DNA of 64,000 nucleotides, taken from NCBI GenBank assembly GCA_003116995.1, contig BDSL01000109.1:186001-250000 (forward strand), read 5' to 3'. Every line of letters begins with the position of its first letter. Position 1 is the stretch's first letter. The notes beneath the pieces are model-generated. The model searched no databases, was not told the DNA's origin, and saw nothing but the letters and a program-made list of their open reading frames with translations. Position numbers and translations under genes: made by a program. This document shows, piece after piece, positions 1 to 11,526 of this stretch. Source of the DNA: Yamagishiella unicocca. Lineage: Eukaryota > Chlorophyta > Chlorophyceae > Chlamydomonadales > Volvocaceae.

Positions 1-117
1 ACGGGACCGTCCGCCTCTCATCCCGAAGAGCATGGACCCCGAGCAGGGCTCAACGCGCAGATAGACACGGGAAGTAAGAAGCAAGGGAAACCCAGCCCAA
101 AGAACAACCCGGACCGA

Positions 118-1680
118 TCACGAATCCACCAGCACCTCAGCCGGTCCTCCGCACACAAGGCGACTGGCGACAACCCGCAAAAAAGGATGCCGAGGCCCCA
201 CTGCATCCCAGCCTTTCTGGGGAAGCCCCAACGCAGCAAAGCCCCTCAGAAGGGCCCAAAACTCCACAACCCCACGGCGAATGGCACGATCCAGGTGACC
301 ACTTCCCGGAGTAAGATGGGGGCCACCAGCCCCTGCCCTTTTAAAGGCCGCAGCCATAAACCGGCCCATCTCCATGGCAGTAGTAGCCGCCAGGATTACT
401 ACATCCCAGACGCAGGGCGGCACCCCGGGGGGCGCCTGCGCCAACCAGACCTGGACCCGAGTCACCCCTGCACCGAGTTGGATCTCGAGTTGGGCAATCA
501 CTGCTTGAGCCACCGGGCAGAACCAAAAGTGGTGCAGGCGGGGGGTAACCGCCTCTGGACGCTCCCCAGCCGGCACACCACATCCACAGGGGGCAGCCGC
601 TACCGTCTGCATATGAGAGTTCCCGAGAAGGGGGATCCCATCCACAGACAGCCGCCACCACCCCACTTTATAGGGAGGTTCCAACTTCATGCCAGACCAG
701 AGCCGCCGAAACACTTGCTGCAAGGCATTCAGGGCCGCTGGCAGGACAGGCCCGGTACCCCCAAGCGCTTCGCACACAAACATCTCATGCGCGGCCCGCT
801 GGGCGTCCGCGACCTCGACCAGCTGCACAGCCGTCCCAACCCGAACAGTCATCTCACTCAGCGCCACTGGCGCCCCACCGCCCAAACGCCACCCCAGGCG
901 CGTGGTGAGCATGAACCCCACTTCCTCCACCCCCAGGTAGAGCATGGGGTATCCCCAGGGAGGATGATGGCAGCACAAGCGCCGCGGCTAGCTTCCACGG
1001 GGTCGGCACCTCGGCAAGCAACGCTTCCAAAGGCCCCATAGATTCCCGCCAACGACCAAACCCCAGAAACGTCTTCGCTGCTCTTGACCGCGGAATTAAG
1101 ACCCGTACGACGAGCCCCCGCCAGCCCGCCGGCAAAGACACCTTCACAGCCGCCTCAGACGCAATCAGGAAGTCCCGAAGCGCATCTGGAGCCGTCAGAA
1201 CAATGCCCAACGTCTTAAGGGTCCAGCACCCCGCAAGTATTCCAATCCCGGCCTCCTGCCGACCATCACCTGCCCAGGCTGTCAAACTGGGAGGAGCGGG
1301 TTGCCTCAAATAGGTGCGTTCACACACCACGGGCCTGGCACCAGCGGCTCGCTAGCAACATCTTGTATCGGCGGGGGCACTGTAACCGTTACAACAACAA
1401 CATCTTGTACCGGGGGCAGGGCCGCCAGCGCCGTGATCACCCGTAGGATATCGTCCGGCATCTCGTCCGCTCCCATCCACGGGCCCCTGACTTGCGCTTT
1501 AAGCAGGTTGAGAGGCCCGAACGCCGGATGCACCCCCCTCAGATAGGTGCTAAGGCACATGACCCACGGAGGCCGGCGCTCCCGGGGGGTCGCCATTGCC
1601 AATACAAAACGCAGGGCCCAACCAGCCCAGCGTGCCCGCACGTGCTCCTTGAGGGCAACCGTCCGTGCGGTTTGTGGCTG
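118..1680 (-). mobile_element. 5'-truncated non-LTR retrotransposon (LINE), C-terminal coding part, decayed
   Basis: The minus strand encodes, over 978-118, a 286-residue frame with a retroelement-style zinc-knuckle region: GIPLLGNS near residue 114, then HHFWFCPVAQAVIAQLE, the His/Cys arrangement of the zf-RVT domain that follows reverse transcriptase in many LINEs. The frame ends in EFWALLRGFAALG. Upstream, in other frames (1330-854 and about 1660-1306), related sequence continues (MCLSTYLRGVHPAFGPLNLL, EALLAEVPTPW), so the coding part is frameshifted. No reverse transcriptase or endonuclease domain is present. The same protein pieces recur near 22.7 kb and at 36-38.7 kb, which marks a repeat family and not a host gene. 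The 3' tail runs off the left edge of the window. Domain naming is by motif only; the repeat status is much surer than the exact clade. Confidence 0.75.
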
Positions 1681-1689
1681 TTCTAGGTT

Positions 1690-2015
1690 CGTTCCCCTGC
1701 CACTTGCTTGCCGCCGGCCCCCTGTTGGGGCTGCTTTCCCCGGGCTTCTTGCTGTCGCCCTTTCCCGCTGTTTCGTGCGGGTTGTGCGTTTTGTTTTTTG
1801 GTGCTGGCGACCGTGACGTCGGTTGGCTGTGCTGCTGCGTCTTGGCTGCTGTTTGGGCAGGGTGGCGTCTTTGTGCCTTTCGAGGCTTTCCTGTGCTCTT
1901 CGCTCGGGGCGTCTGCTGGGTTCAGCCCTGGCTGTCGTATGGTGAGGTAGGCCCGGCATGGGCCATTCCTCTTGTCCTGGGTCCGCTCTGGCTTGGGGCT
2001 GCTGTGATACATCGA
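1690..2015 (+). mobile_element. 3' tail fragment of the same LINE family, plus orientation
   Basis: Pyrimidine/G-rich non-coding sequence resembles the reverse complement of about 16920-17000 (GGGCTGCTTTCCCCGGGCTT versus a close variant, then a shared GTGCGTTTT) and the tails at 2480-2765 and 18120-18390 (shared GAGGCTTTCCTGTGC and GTCTGCTGGGTTC words). It abuts the minus-strand copy to its left, so the two fragments sit head to head. It has no coding capacity that I trust. Confidence 0.6.
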
Positions 2016-2479
2016 TTATTATCATGTACGTACGCCCAGGAGCCTGTACGAAGCACTCCTGGCCGTCGGGAACCTTTGACGCTTGTACTCCGTATCGCGC
2101 AAGCTTAGCAAAGGCTCTTGCCCCTGCAGACGCGATAACACAAGTGCACGCCCCGCTAGCTGTTGTGCTCCAAAGCTGGCAGCTGGAGCCTTCTCAGGCA
2201 TATTTCGTGGAAGATAGCAAGCGCACAGGTGCTGCGGCATCCACGCACGCACAAAGCTCCTAGCTATCGGCTCCAAGCCCCGGTCTGTCCCTCGACCAGA
2301 ATCCCAACATCGGGATCGCGCCCCGCAGACGTGAAAGGAGTTCAGGACAACAGTCAATCGATGGACCTTAGGACAGCCGCAGTCGAAGCGACGATTCAAC
2401 AAAAGCTGGATTGGATCCATCGCAAGCGGCGGAGTGTACGATACGGGCAGACAAAAGATACCGTCATACCGAAATCATA

Positions 2480-2765
2480 CGTCATGCGCCCTCTTTCTTG
2501 GGCGCGGCGGGGTTTCCCGATTTTTCCGTGTGCCTTGGGGCCGTCTGCTGGCTGCTAGCGCTGGCTTGTCGTGCGGTGCGGTGTCGTACGGCCTTTATCC
2601 TAGTTTTAGTCAGCAGCGTCTATGTGCTTTGAGGGGCTTTCCTGTGCTCTTGGGGACGTCTGCTGGGTTCGGCCCCGCCGGCTCTCGTATGGTGGGGCCA
2701 TGGATACGGGCCCCTCCTCGCTCTATTCTCTTGGTTAGCCCTGGCTTGAGGACACTGTAATAATA
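2480..2765 (+). mobile_element. LINE 3' tail fragment ending in GGACACTGTAA
   Basis: A second tail copy shares GAGGGGCTTTCCTGTGCTCT, GTCTGCTGGGTTC and the terminal CTTGAGGACACTGTAA at about 2745-2760 with the copy that ends near 18385. The sequence becomes AT-rich and unrelated right after this terminus, as expected at the 3' end of a retroposed copy. Confidence 0.6.
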
Positions 2766-4185
2766 TGTATAAGGTTACATATATGGTTTTCCTGAAGCCT
2801 GCCGCCTCGATGCAAAATGTGCCCCGCTGTTGTACGCGGCGGCTCGTATGTAGGGCCGATATGCGGAGACCGTCAGAGAACGAAGAAAGATACCTCGAGG
2901 TCTGAGAGGACATTGTGAAATTCTATTTCTTCATTTACTCAAAGTAGCGCCCAACCCTTTTCCAAACACGGAGGCATGGCGATCATATAGTACGACATCC
3001 ACATCATCAAGTAAGGCAATACAACGCACAAGCGAGCAATAATAACACGTATATGAAGAAATTAATCACACAGAGCTTGATTTGGGTTTGTCGCCAAGAG
3101 AGCGGTCGTCGTAATTGAGCCTTGCGGCATCGGGCCGGCATGCGAAGGGGTATTGCGGCAGGTTGCGGTGCAGTACGGCGTTCGTGACCTTGGTTCATGA
3201 CCGTAGCGCCTACCGAGCATAAATTGCGTTTCTGTGCAAGAAAACATACGTGTGATATCCTTGAATATTATCCTTAAAGGAGATAACTCAGGTGCATGGC
3301 TGCAGCTGGACCTAGCTGGATGGCCGAATGTTGCGTCTGTGTAGCAGGTGCCCTTCCGACATTGAGTGCGTTAAGATCTTGTGATAAGCTGCTGCATGCC
3401 ACAGGCCATGTAGAGACAAATTATCCGTCGTAATGTCTGGCCTACTTTCACGGTCTAACGATAAATGTTGGTTGTAAGGGCGTTTGTTTCATTTGTAGAA
3501 TGAAGTTTTTTGAGGCGAAGGAATTTAACAACCACGTGCATCAGTTAGTAATCGAGCCTCGAGCGAGTCCCGGGGGCCTTGTATGTGTACGAGCCAGCCG
3601 GTGAGGGAATTGGCCGATTACCTTAGGTTACGTGCAGGCAATTTGCGACAAGTCTATCAAGTACATTGGCCAACCCAGTAAATATGTGCATGAACTATCG
3701 TATCATACAAGACGGTGGACTTGTGCGTAACTTCTGTCGTTAAGTGCTGCTGACTTGTTTCTTGAGACTCCCGTCCCGCCATGAATCCATTCCTGGTGTT
3801 GGCACAACAAACCGACGGCGACCTTCAGGTGTGTTGGTTCGGCCTCCATTTGCTTGCGGCTTTAAATTAGCTCTGGGGGTAGCATCGGTTTAGGTGCGAC
3901 ACATTGTCAGTAAAGAGCGCACCTGACGTTTAAGACCGCCGCCGTATCCGAACAACATAGTATCTGGGCCGCGTAGAAAGCTGAGAAATTTGGCGATTGG
4001 TCCGAAGGACTGCACTTTGGCATGCCATCGCGTCAAATACGCCAGGGCGAAGTATTGAGTAAATTTCCACGTTTGGGGACGCTGTTCAACTCTTCAAGTT
4101 GATGTTGCATTCAATAATTGAAGGTCCTGAGCTTTACACGCACCCCGGGGAAGAATCAGTCGGGGTGCTTGTGTTTGCGTGAACG
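2766..4185. other. Intergenic, no gene seen
   Basis: AT-richer, unstructured DNA. Open frames are under 70 codons, on shifting strands, without recognisable motifs. It should hold the promoter and 5' leader of the plus-strand family gene that follows, but I see no identifiable element. Confidence 0.6.
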
Positions 4186-6762
4186 TTGAGGAGCCGTCAC
4201 CAGCCATCATCAGCGCACGCTAAGAGGGGCTGCTTTCTGGCAACATGCTGCTGCTTTGCTTCACTATCACCCTTCAACGTGTACACAGCAATCACACGTT
4301 TACACGCACCCCTGCCGCCGGTTCTCCCCTCTATCTCCTCATTATACATGCCACCGACCCCTCATGCATGCGACGCACGGCGTAGCCACGTGCACGTGAA
4401 CCCTTTCCGCCCTAGCCCTGCTGACTCCTTTCCGTCACCATCCTTACCCCCCAACACACACACACACACACACACACACCGCCGCCCGTTTGCTTGCCGC
4501 CTCCCCGCCTCCATCCCGCACTGCTGTACGCAGGAGGTCATAGAAGCCGCCCGCCGCCGAGCGCAACGGCGCGCCCCAGATGAAGTCCTTCGAGAAGCTC
4601 GGGAGAAGCACACAAAGTACAAGTCGTACGTGGCCCGTGGCAGCCTCAAAACAGGCAGCAAGCCCATCGGCATGTCCCGGTTGCAGTTCGGCGACGGCGA
4701 GTACACGCGCAGCGTCCAGGAGCATCAGAGGCTGCAGGCGACGACCCCCCGCCCCGAGCCGCTACCGGAGATCGAGGAGCACGTACAGTTGACCAGCACC
4801 TTGTCGCGCTCCCGCAGCAACGTCCCGGGATACCTAAGGAGGAGCAGCAGCAGCACAATACTGTTGGCGCAGCAGCAAGAGCCCAGCCAGCAGCAGGCGA
4901 CGACCCAGCAAGGGGCCCAAGCAGGCGGCGGGCGCCTGGGGTCATCGGTCACAGCAGCAGACAAGTGGCAGTACGCCGATGAGAAGGAGGAAGAGGAAGG
5001 CATCGTCAGGTCGGGGAGCGGTAGGGTGATCTTCCCGGCGCCTCGTGACGGTTATGCAACGGATGAGAACGTCTCAGGGGAGCGGAACACTCGGCGAGCT
5101 TCGCTACCTGTCGGCTCGTCGGTGCATGGACGCATGTTCAAGAGTGCTTCTTCCCGCTTTCCTCAAAGCGTCGCGGCGGCAGGTGCCGCTGCTGCCGGCG
5201 TTGGCGGCGGCCCGGTGGTGGGCGGCGCAGCAGGCAGCAGCCCCGCCTCCGGAACCTTCCGCAATCCCTCTCCGAGACCTCAGCAGTACGACAACGCAGG
5301 ACACGACCACCACGCGGAAGCCTTTGCTGTGACGTACAGCACCAGGCGCCGGTCCAGGACGTCAAGCATGCTGGCGGCACCGGAGCTAGCACAAGCTCTG
5401 GGAGAGATCAAGGGAAGGCGCAGCGGCGGTGGGAGCGTCGTGGAGGCCGTACTAACCAGGGGGCAGGCCGCCGGGGGCGACGAGGTTAGACGAGGCAGCA
5501 GCAGCGGGGAAGCGGTCGCGCCCAGTGGGACCTACGCCGACGGCGGCAGCGGTGGGGGCAGCGGCAGCTTCCGGCGCGCCTCGTCGATGTCGACGACGGC
5601 GGCGGCGGCGGTTATCAGCGCGGCGAGCCAGCGGTACTTGGAGCCCACCCCCCCAACAACTGGTGCAGCGGGCGCAGCAGGTGCAGCAGGGGCGGCCAAT
5701 AACGCAATCAGCATTCGTCACATGCTGTCGGGGCGCTGGTCGAAGGATGTGGCTCCAGGAGGCGCTGGGACGGAGCGAGCGGACCTCTTGCTGCAGTGCC
5801 TCCGAGATGACCCCAGTCCCGTGGAGGGACCCACGGGTCGCTTCAGCGGCATACGCCGGTACTCCCGCACCACCGGCGACGGCATCTTTGGGGCGTCCGA
5901 GCTTCAGCTGCCGGACATAGACAGCCCAGGCAGTGGAGGCGGCGGTTCCCCGTCCTCTGGCCCGTCACACGTTGCGCTCGGCGGCCGCAGCCGCAGCCTA
6001 CGTGGCCCCTTGAGCAGCCAGGTCAACTGGGCTGACGTGGTAGGTTATGAGGAGGGCGCTGGCCGCAGAGGTGACGCCGGGTGCTTACGCTCCGCCTTTT
6101 CTATGGTCTTTCAGGCGACGCTAGCATCGAGGGAGGCGTCGTACACGGCCCCATCGCCCACAGCTGTCAGGCCCATCGTCTCGTGTCCTCATGAGGAGGA
6201 AGGTGTGCACGCCGCGGCGCCTGATCAAGACATGAGCAGCCCGTCCGTGTCCACTTCGGGCGATGTGCCGATGCTGCAGGAGCGGTCCTCGGTGCCGTCG
6301 GTCCTGACTCCTTCGTCCCCAGGCGCCGCGGCGGCAGCAGCAGCAGCCGCGACCGCTTCAGGCTCCACGCTTTCCTGCCAGCAGGCCAACCGGCAGCAGC
6401 AGGAGGCCAGCGGCCGCAGGACGAGACACACCGCTCCCGGGGGCAGCTCGTACTCCGACCTTACCAACGCCGCCTTAATCCAGCAGGCCATGATCGCGGA
6501 GTTGACGAAATCGATTAGCGCCGGCGCCAGCAACGGAAACGTGGGCAGCAGCGACGAGGAGTGTTATGATGAAGGCGAACATGGCGGGCACAGGAAAGGC
6601 GGGGCAGCGGCGGGCATTCGCTTGCCAGCGCTAGCGTTGTTGGCCAAGGGGGTCGCCGGCTTTCCTGCTGGCTTGCTGGGGGGCGGTGTAGCAGCAGTCA
6701 AGGGTATCAAACCTGGCAAGTTTATCGCCGTGCAGTCGAAGGAGAAGGGTTGGAAGAAGTAA
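4186..6762 (+). CDS. Family gene 1 (divergent member): large low-complexity protein of unknown function
   Basis: No known domain recognised. The open frame runs 4186-6762 (858 codons), but the part before 4534 spans a (CA)n tract and is probably intron or leader. A good acceptor (CTGTACGCAG) ends at 4533 in phase 0, as in the other family members. From there the protein reads EVIEAARRRAQ, then DEVLREAREKH and, about 25 residues on, GMSRLQFGDGEY, the divergent form of the family's SLVRMQYGD motif. The middle is Ser/Gly/Ala/Gln-rich with RRASLP and RRRSRTSS sites. A likely 75-bp intron (6040-6114, phase 0, TGGTCTTTCAG acceptor) leaves the frame open, so its use is uncertain. The last part has SSDEE, then a hydrophobic Ala/Gly/Leu segment and a Lys-rich end (KEKGWKK), unlike the helix ending other members. 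It is the only plus-strand member. A short first coding exon upstream of 4534 is expected but not located. Confidence 0.65.
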   Translation: MRSRHQPSSAHAKRGCFLATCCCFASLSPFNVYTAITRLHAPLPPVLPSISSLYMPPTPHACDARRSHVHVNPFRPSPADSFPSPSLPPNTHTHTHTHRRPFACRLPASIPHCCTQEVIEAARRRAQRRAPDEVLREAREKHTKYKSYVARGSLKTGSKPIGMSRLQFGDGEYTRSVQEHQRLQATTPRPEPLPEIEEHVQLTSTLSRSRSNVPGYLRRSSSSTILLAQQQEPSQQQATTQQGAQAGGGRLGSSVTAADKWQYADEKEEEEGIVRSGSGRVIFPAPRDGYATDENVSGERNTRRASLPVGSSVHGRMFKSASSRFPQSVAAAGAAAAGVGGGPVVGGAAGSSPASGTFRNPSPRPQQYDNAGHDHHAEAFAVTYSTRRRSRTSSMLAAPELAQALGEIKGRRSGGGSVVEAVLTRGQAAGGDEVRRGSSSGEAVAPSGTYADGGSGGGSGSFRRASSMSTTAAAAVISAASQRYLEPTPPTTGAAGAAGAAGAANNAISIRHMLSGRWSKDVAPGGAGTERADLLLQCLRDDPSPVEGPTGRFSGIRRYSRTTGDGIFGASELQLPDIDSPGSGGGGSPSSGPSHVALGGRSRSLRGPLSSQVNWADVVGYEEGAGRRGDAGCLRSAFSMVFQATLASREASYTAPSPTAVRPIVSCPHEEEGVHAAAPDQDMSSPSVSTSGDVPMLQERSSVPSVLTPSSPGAAAAAAAAATASGSTLSCQQANRQQQEASGRRTRHTAPGGSSYSDLTNAALIQQAMIAELTKSISAGASNGNVGSSDEECYDEGEHGGHRKGGAAAGIRLPALALLAKGVAGFPAGLLGGGVAAVKGIKPGKFIAVQSKEKGWKK
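4453..4479. repeat. (CA)n microsatellite
   Basis: About 13 AC dinucleotide units just upstream of the acceptor at 4533. If translated it would give a Thr-His run, an argument that this stretch is intron or leader and not coding. Confidence 0.9.
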
Positions 6763-9569
6763 TGGGTTGGCATACCCACACACTAGCATTCGTGGACGCT
6801 ATTAGTCCATACCGCCCTGGTCTCTTTTGGGGGTGCGGTAGATAAACAAGGACCCCTGTTATTATGTGCACGTAGTCGCTCGCGCATATGTGTGTGTTTG
6901 CAGGCCATACTCGTTATGTACGTTCTGTACTATTTTAGGGTTGAGTGTCGATTACGTGAACATTTTGCGCAACGGGCCATAGGCAGGCAGTGTACGGCTC
7001 ATGGCAGACGTGATACAGGAATGGGCAATCTTTTGCTGGCGGTATGCTCGCGCATACATTCAAACATATGTATCCATACGGCAGTGGATCGCTGTCCAAG
7101 CATGCAGGATGGTGAACGTACGGCGATTTGTTGCAGCTGATCACCCTTGATGCAATGCGAACAAGGTAGGGTTGTAGGTATATGATCACTGGCGCACGTA
7201 CCAGTTGATATCGGTGGGGTGCTGTCGGGGCAATGCAAGTGTGGTTTGGTGCGAACGGCGGTGTGGGATGACCTGGCTGGGCTCCGCGCAGATCCACTTT
7301 CGTGGCTGCTGCCGTACATCCTGAATAGCAACGGATTGATGGTAACGGAGCGTGCGGGAATTCGGATTGGATGGACGCGTTGAGTTCAAGTGGGGGGGCA
7401 ACATGATTTCGTGAGCTGACCTTTCGTAGGCTGCAAACGAGGTCGTCGAACGCAGATGCCAGGCGGTCGTATGCCTTGAAAGCTTCTGTGCACGGTCGGC
7501 AAGCCTCCTGCCTCAGGAATACCGGCAGTGCTCGGGACGCAACCTCAAACTGTCGTAGCCGCTTGTTGTACGGGCTTGTTTACCGTCTTTCTCTTTACCT
7601 CTTCTCACCGACGGTGGAATGGTCGGCCCCTGAAAAACTGGGTGCATGCCTCGCGGACCGCCTACCAGGCACGGATTGGTTTAAGAAAACCAGTTGAAGC
7701 GGTTCCTTTCTACGTATGTGCGACGGCCGCGGCCGCCGTCGGATGGCTTTATTTTGCAGGTTGCAATAGCATGCTTGGAGATCGATTATCTGATGGACCG
7801 AATGGCCCCAAACAACGTCGCAGTTTTCGTATCTTGAGGCGCCCAAGTCGGTGATTGCTTGCTCGCTCAGTGCTTTTTTTACCGGAGCTCGGCAGGGGAG
7901 TGAGCTAGCTACAGGGCACAAGCCGTGTGTCAGTGCGTAGCACCGTAGCACCGTTAGAATTTACTTGGGATGGGTGCCGGACGGAGCAGGTGTACACGCG
8001 ACCCGAGTGCATCCAGTAACGCGGACGATTCTTGCGTGTGGGCGCCGGCCGCTGGTGGATGGGTTGTCGGCTCGCTTGCTCCTTCATAATAATCAGAGCC
8101 AGCTCGGGGTTCATAGACGGGGTCCACCTCGCTCCCGGCTGGCACACTAGCAGTTATGTGCCGGTTGGCACTATGATCGATGCTTCGATGCTGGGCGGGA
8201 GGCGCCGGCAGGACGCTTGGCAGGTAAAGGCTGGACGTGCGAGCGCGGCTGCAAAAGCGGTGTGCATGTTGTGGATGCAACCACGCGACCGACCGGCTAT
8301 GGACTGGAAGTAAGCCTTGACCGGCCGTATACCGGCTTCAGTGGCGGTGCTCTGGGGGACGCCAGGCGTGATGCATAGAGTTATAAATTTGTTGCCTGCC
8401 TGTGCGCTCCGTCCTGATTAGGTATGTGTGGTTTAGGATACGTGGGGTTGCACACTTACGTGGGGTTGCATGGGGTTGCACACTTCCGCAACTATCAGAG
8501 TTGCGACATGTAACCGCCGACAATGGCTGCTGCTGAAGTGCTTGCGGGGGGTGCTGAACCCTGCTCCCAATACAAAGGCATCGACCTCTCCACCACGACG
8601 ACCCTGTACGTGCGGCATGGTGTCACAGCTGCTATCCCCGACAAGTACGCGATCGGGACGATGAAGGCCACCAGTTGGCGTACCGGTACCGTAAACCAGC
8701 CGGTTTCTTGGAGGTCAAAGAGGCGAAGCTGCATGCAAGACAGGTACTCCTCACACACGCGGACCGGGTGGTTAGGCGGTGGTCAAGCGGCGGTTAGGTG
8801 GTAGTTAGGTGGTTAAACGCGGGCCTGAAGGGTCATACACGCCAACATGTGACCCAGAGTGGCCCCTTCCCGCAACAACCAGGTGCTGCTACTCAAGCAG
8901 TCCAGTTGTCGGTACGAGGCGAGCAGGGGCATATGCAGGATGTGAGGGTGTCCTGAGGTTACCGGTATCGTGTTTGGTTGAACCGCGCAAACGAGCAATG
9001 ACGGCTGCGTGCTCACGGCTTCATCAGCTCGTTGGCTGGGAATTCCCCAGCAGCCATACGGCGGACTCCGCCGTTCCAGGAAAGCTGAGTCTCATGCCGA
9101 ACGCCCCTCGAGCCCCGCGGCACCCCACCGATGACCCACGTTGGCTGGCGGGCCAAATCGACAACCTCCCGACATGAACCTCTGCTGGCTCAAATTGTGA
9201 AGGGCCGGTGGCGATTGGCCAATCAACTGGCACCGACTGGACGGCTGATGATGGCTCGATGCCACCCGGTCAGTCGAACACGCCGCCATGCATGATAGCA
9301 CGGGCACGTAAACCGATCTGGAGGACCTCCTCTTACATTTTTCGCACGCCGTGCTCGGCCCCTGGTGAGGAACGGGGTGTACGCAGCAAGCGGGACGGCG
9401 ATTTACCCTCACAGATATTCTTAAATGACGGCCAGGACGCGCCCGTAAACCCTAAAACCATGGTACCTACAAAACATCCACTACGACGGCACCCGCAGGC
9501 GGGGGGGGCCCTGCGGCCAAGCTGACCCTACCGTAGTCGCTGACGCCCATCAATGGGTGTCCACAATAT
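6763..9569. other. Intergenic, no gene seen
   Basis: Mixed-composition DNA with only short, unconvincing frames on both strands. Small local repeats occur, such as the TGGGGTTGCACACTT words at about 8444-8486 and GGTGGTTAGG-type words at 8765-8815. I find no RNA gene or complete transposon. Confidence 0.55.
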
Positions 9570-10470
9570 TATAAGGGACGTCGTACAATGCCCTTTTAAA
9601 AGACGAAGCGTACCAGCAACGATAGCTTCCAGCAAACCGTACCCTAGCAAGGCTAACCTTCCCTTCCGTTATTTCCCACCCGCATAACGGCAACAGCAAG
9701 GGGCTTGCGCACAAATTGAGGAATAGGCCCTGCAGTAGCAAGCTGCATAATTATTGGGGGCCACACAACGGCACGAGTTGAATCCGGTAGCGGCGACACT
9801 TGTCACTTTAGCTAGTACGCTTTCCCCGCCGATTACGCTGACGCTTTGTAACGGGTGCTTGTAACATTTATTTTGAAAAAACGCATACAACTGCCTTACT
9901 CGCTACCGCATATTGTCAATGGCTGCCAGTGAATCGCCATCCACCAAGACTCCGGCTTCCCTTGCTTTACTCCCGAGCCCTCCCCTTCTTACGCCCCCCT
10001 GAAGGGGCTTCTGCACGAACGTCCCAAACGGCCCGGCACCCGCAGGCCGGCAAGCTGCGTAATTAATGGGACCCTCTTGAAGGCATTATTGCAACGCGTG
10101 TCCGCGACATTATTGGGGAAGCTATACAACCGCCTTAATCCCACATACCAGCAACAACGGCTGCCTGCAAACCATACCCCAACAAAACCGACCTTCTCTT
10201 CTGCCACTCCCGAGTCCCCCGCCCCCTTGATGAACGGAGCGTTTCGCCGGCTCCCCTTGATGGCCCCAACGATGGCCGGGGCTTTTGCACACGCACATAT
10301 GCAAACGGCCCGGTAACGGTCCGGTAACGGCAAAATGACAAACCGACTACTGCGGAACTACTGCGGGCCACTTAACGGCACGACTGGTATTTGGAGGCAC
10401 GCGCAGCAACGCTTCGCGTGCCTCCCTGCCGATTATTGCTGGCCGACTGGGCTGCCTCGCTTTCAGCAGC
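9570..10470. repeat. Degenerate tandem array, about three units of 240-300 bp
   Basis: Two linked blocks alternate. Block x (TACAAyyGCCTTA, ACCAGCAACrA, GCAAACCrTACCC, ACCTTCyCTTC) starts near 9585, 9887 and 10124. Block y (GGGGCTTnTGCACAC-like, then CAAGCTGCrTAATTA) starts near 9699, 10004 and 10277. The order x-y-x-y-x-y and the steady spacing point to an old tandem array. Unit divergence is high, and short frames across it have no meaning I can see. Confidence 0.5.
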
Positions 10471-11526
10471 TTTCAGGGGCATCGATTATCCAAGGTACGC
10501 TCCCTTGTTCACCCTCACGCGAACTCGCAAGAAGCGCATTCAATTGTCGCAGCAATGATACTTTGGCTTGAGTTCATAATACGTAGGGGCTGCAGCGCTT
10601 ACGTCATGGCGTCTTGGCGCGAACAGTACCCCCACCCGTTTCCCGGGATGACATTAGGTGGCAACGCCAAACGTTCGAAGCTTCAGAGCGCCAAGCAACC
10701 GAACAGGTGTTGCAGGCAGCTGATTAGCACGCGATATTCGCGCGCCCGTTCCGAGCAAAGCAATCATTTGAGGGTCCATGACGGGCTAGGCAGCCGTGCA
10801 TGATATCGTACTCCAAAGATTTCAAGCGCCGCCGTTCTAACGGAATCCCACCAAACCAGCAGAAGCTACCCCACCGAACGTAACGAATAGTGCGCGCACG
10901 CCTGCGGCCATCGCCGCTATCTACGGCCAGTACACTAAATCGTTTCCGTAAAATACTACATGTTTTCCCGTGTTAAAAAATGCTTGCCCGAATACTCAAT
11001 TGCAAAAAAGCGGAAGTCATGAGACTCAAGACCGCGCGATCAGCTGCTGGCGCTGATAATCCAATGGCGCTGTCGTGCGGTGGCACTAAAACACTGCATC
11101 AGTCAAAAGTACCCACCTCCAAAGCCCTGCTATCTTAACTATCGTATAGCCTTCAGGCCATAAGCGCGGCACCGGAAGCGCAAGGCCAAGAAAAATAACC
11201 AGCGACAATTGTTTGAGTTCCACCAAAGATACCGCGCCTGTGTCTTGGCAAAGATGCGCAAATGCCCGCTCGAAGCGGCCCGTGTGGGGCCCCAGAGACG
11301 GGATACCGTAATGGGCATCGGACCGAATGCATGGCGGCAGCGGCCAACCGCCAGTAGGTTTTTTATTGCAAAGCCACCGACCCAAAACCCGAAACCCGCA
11401 CGACGCACCCCGCTACTGCAGCGAGAGGCCGCTTTGGGGGTTCGCTTTACTTCTCGCCGCACAGCCCAATACATTGGCGGCATGGAGGGAATGATGCTGG
11501 GCAATGCAGCTGGCAAGCCCAGCGAG
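10471..11526. other. Intergenic, no gene seen
   Basis: No supported coding region. This stretch should contain the 3' UTR of the minus-strand family gene ending at 11527. I did not find a convincing TGTAA polyadenylation motif on the minus strand here. Confidence 0.5.

Noticed and set aside
118..978. A 286-codon open frame as a host gene
   Set aside because: Its motifs recur in broken form at 22.7, 36 and 37.5 kb, and it has a retroelement zinc-knuckle region; treated as a LINE fragment.
4186..4533. First 116 codons of the family gene 1 frame as coding
   Set aside because: They include a (CA)n tract, lack family similarity and end at a good splice acceptor in the family's usual phase; probably intron or leader.
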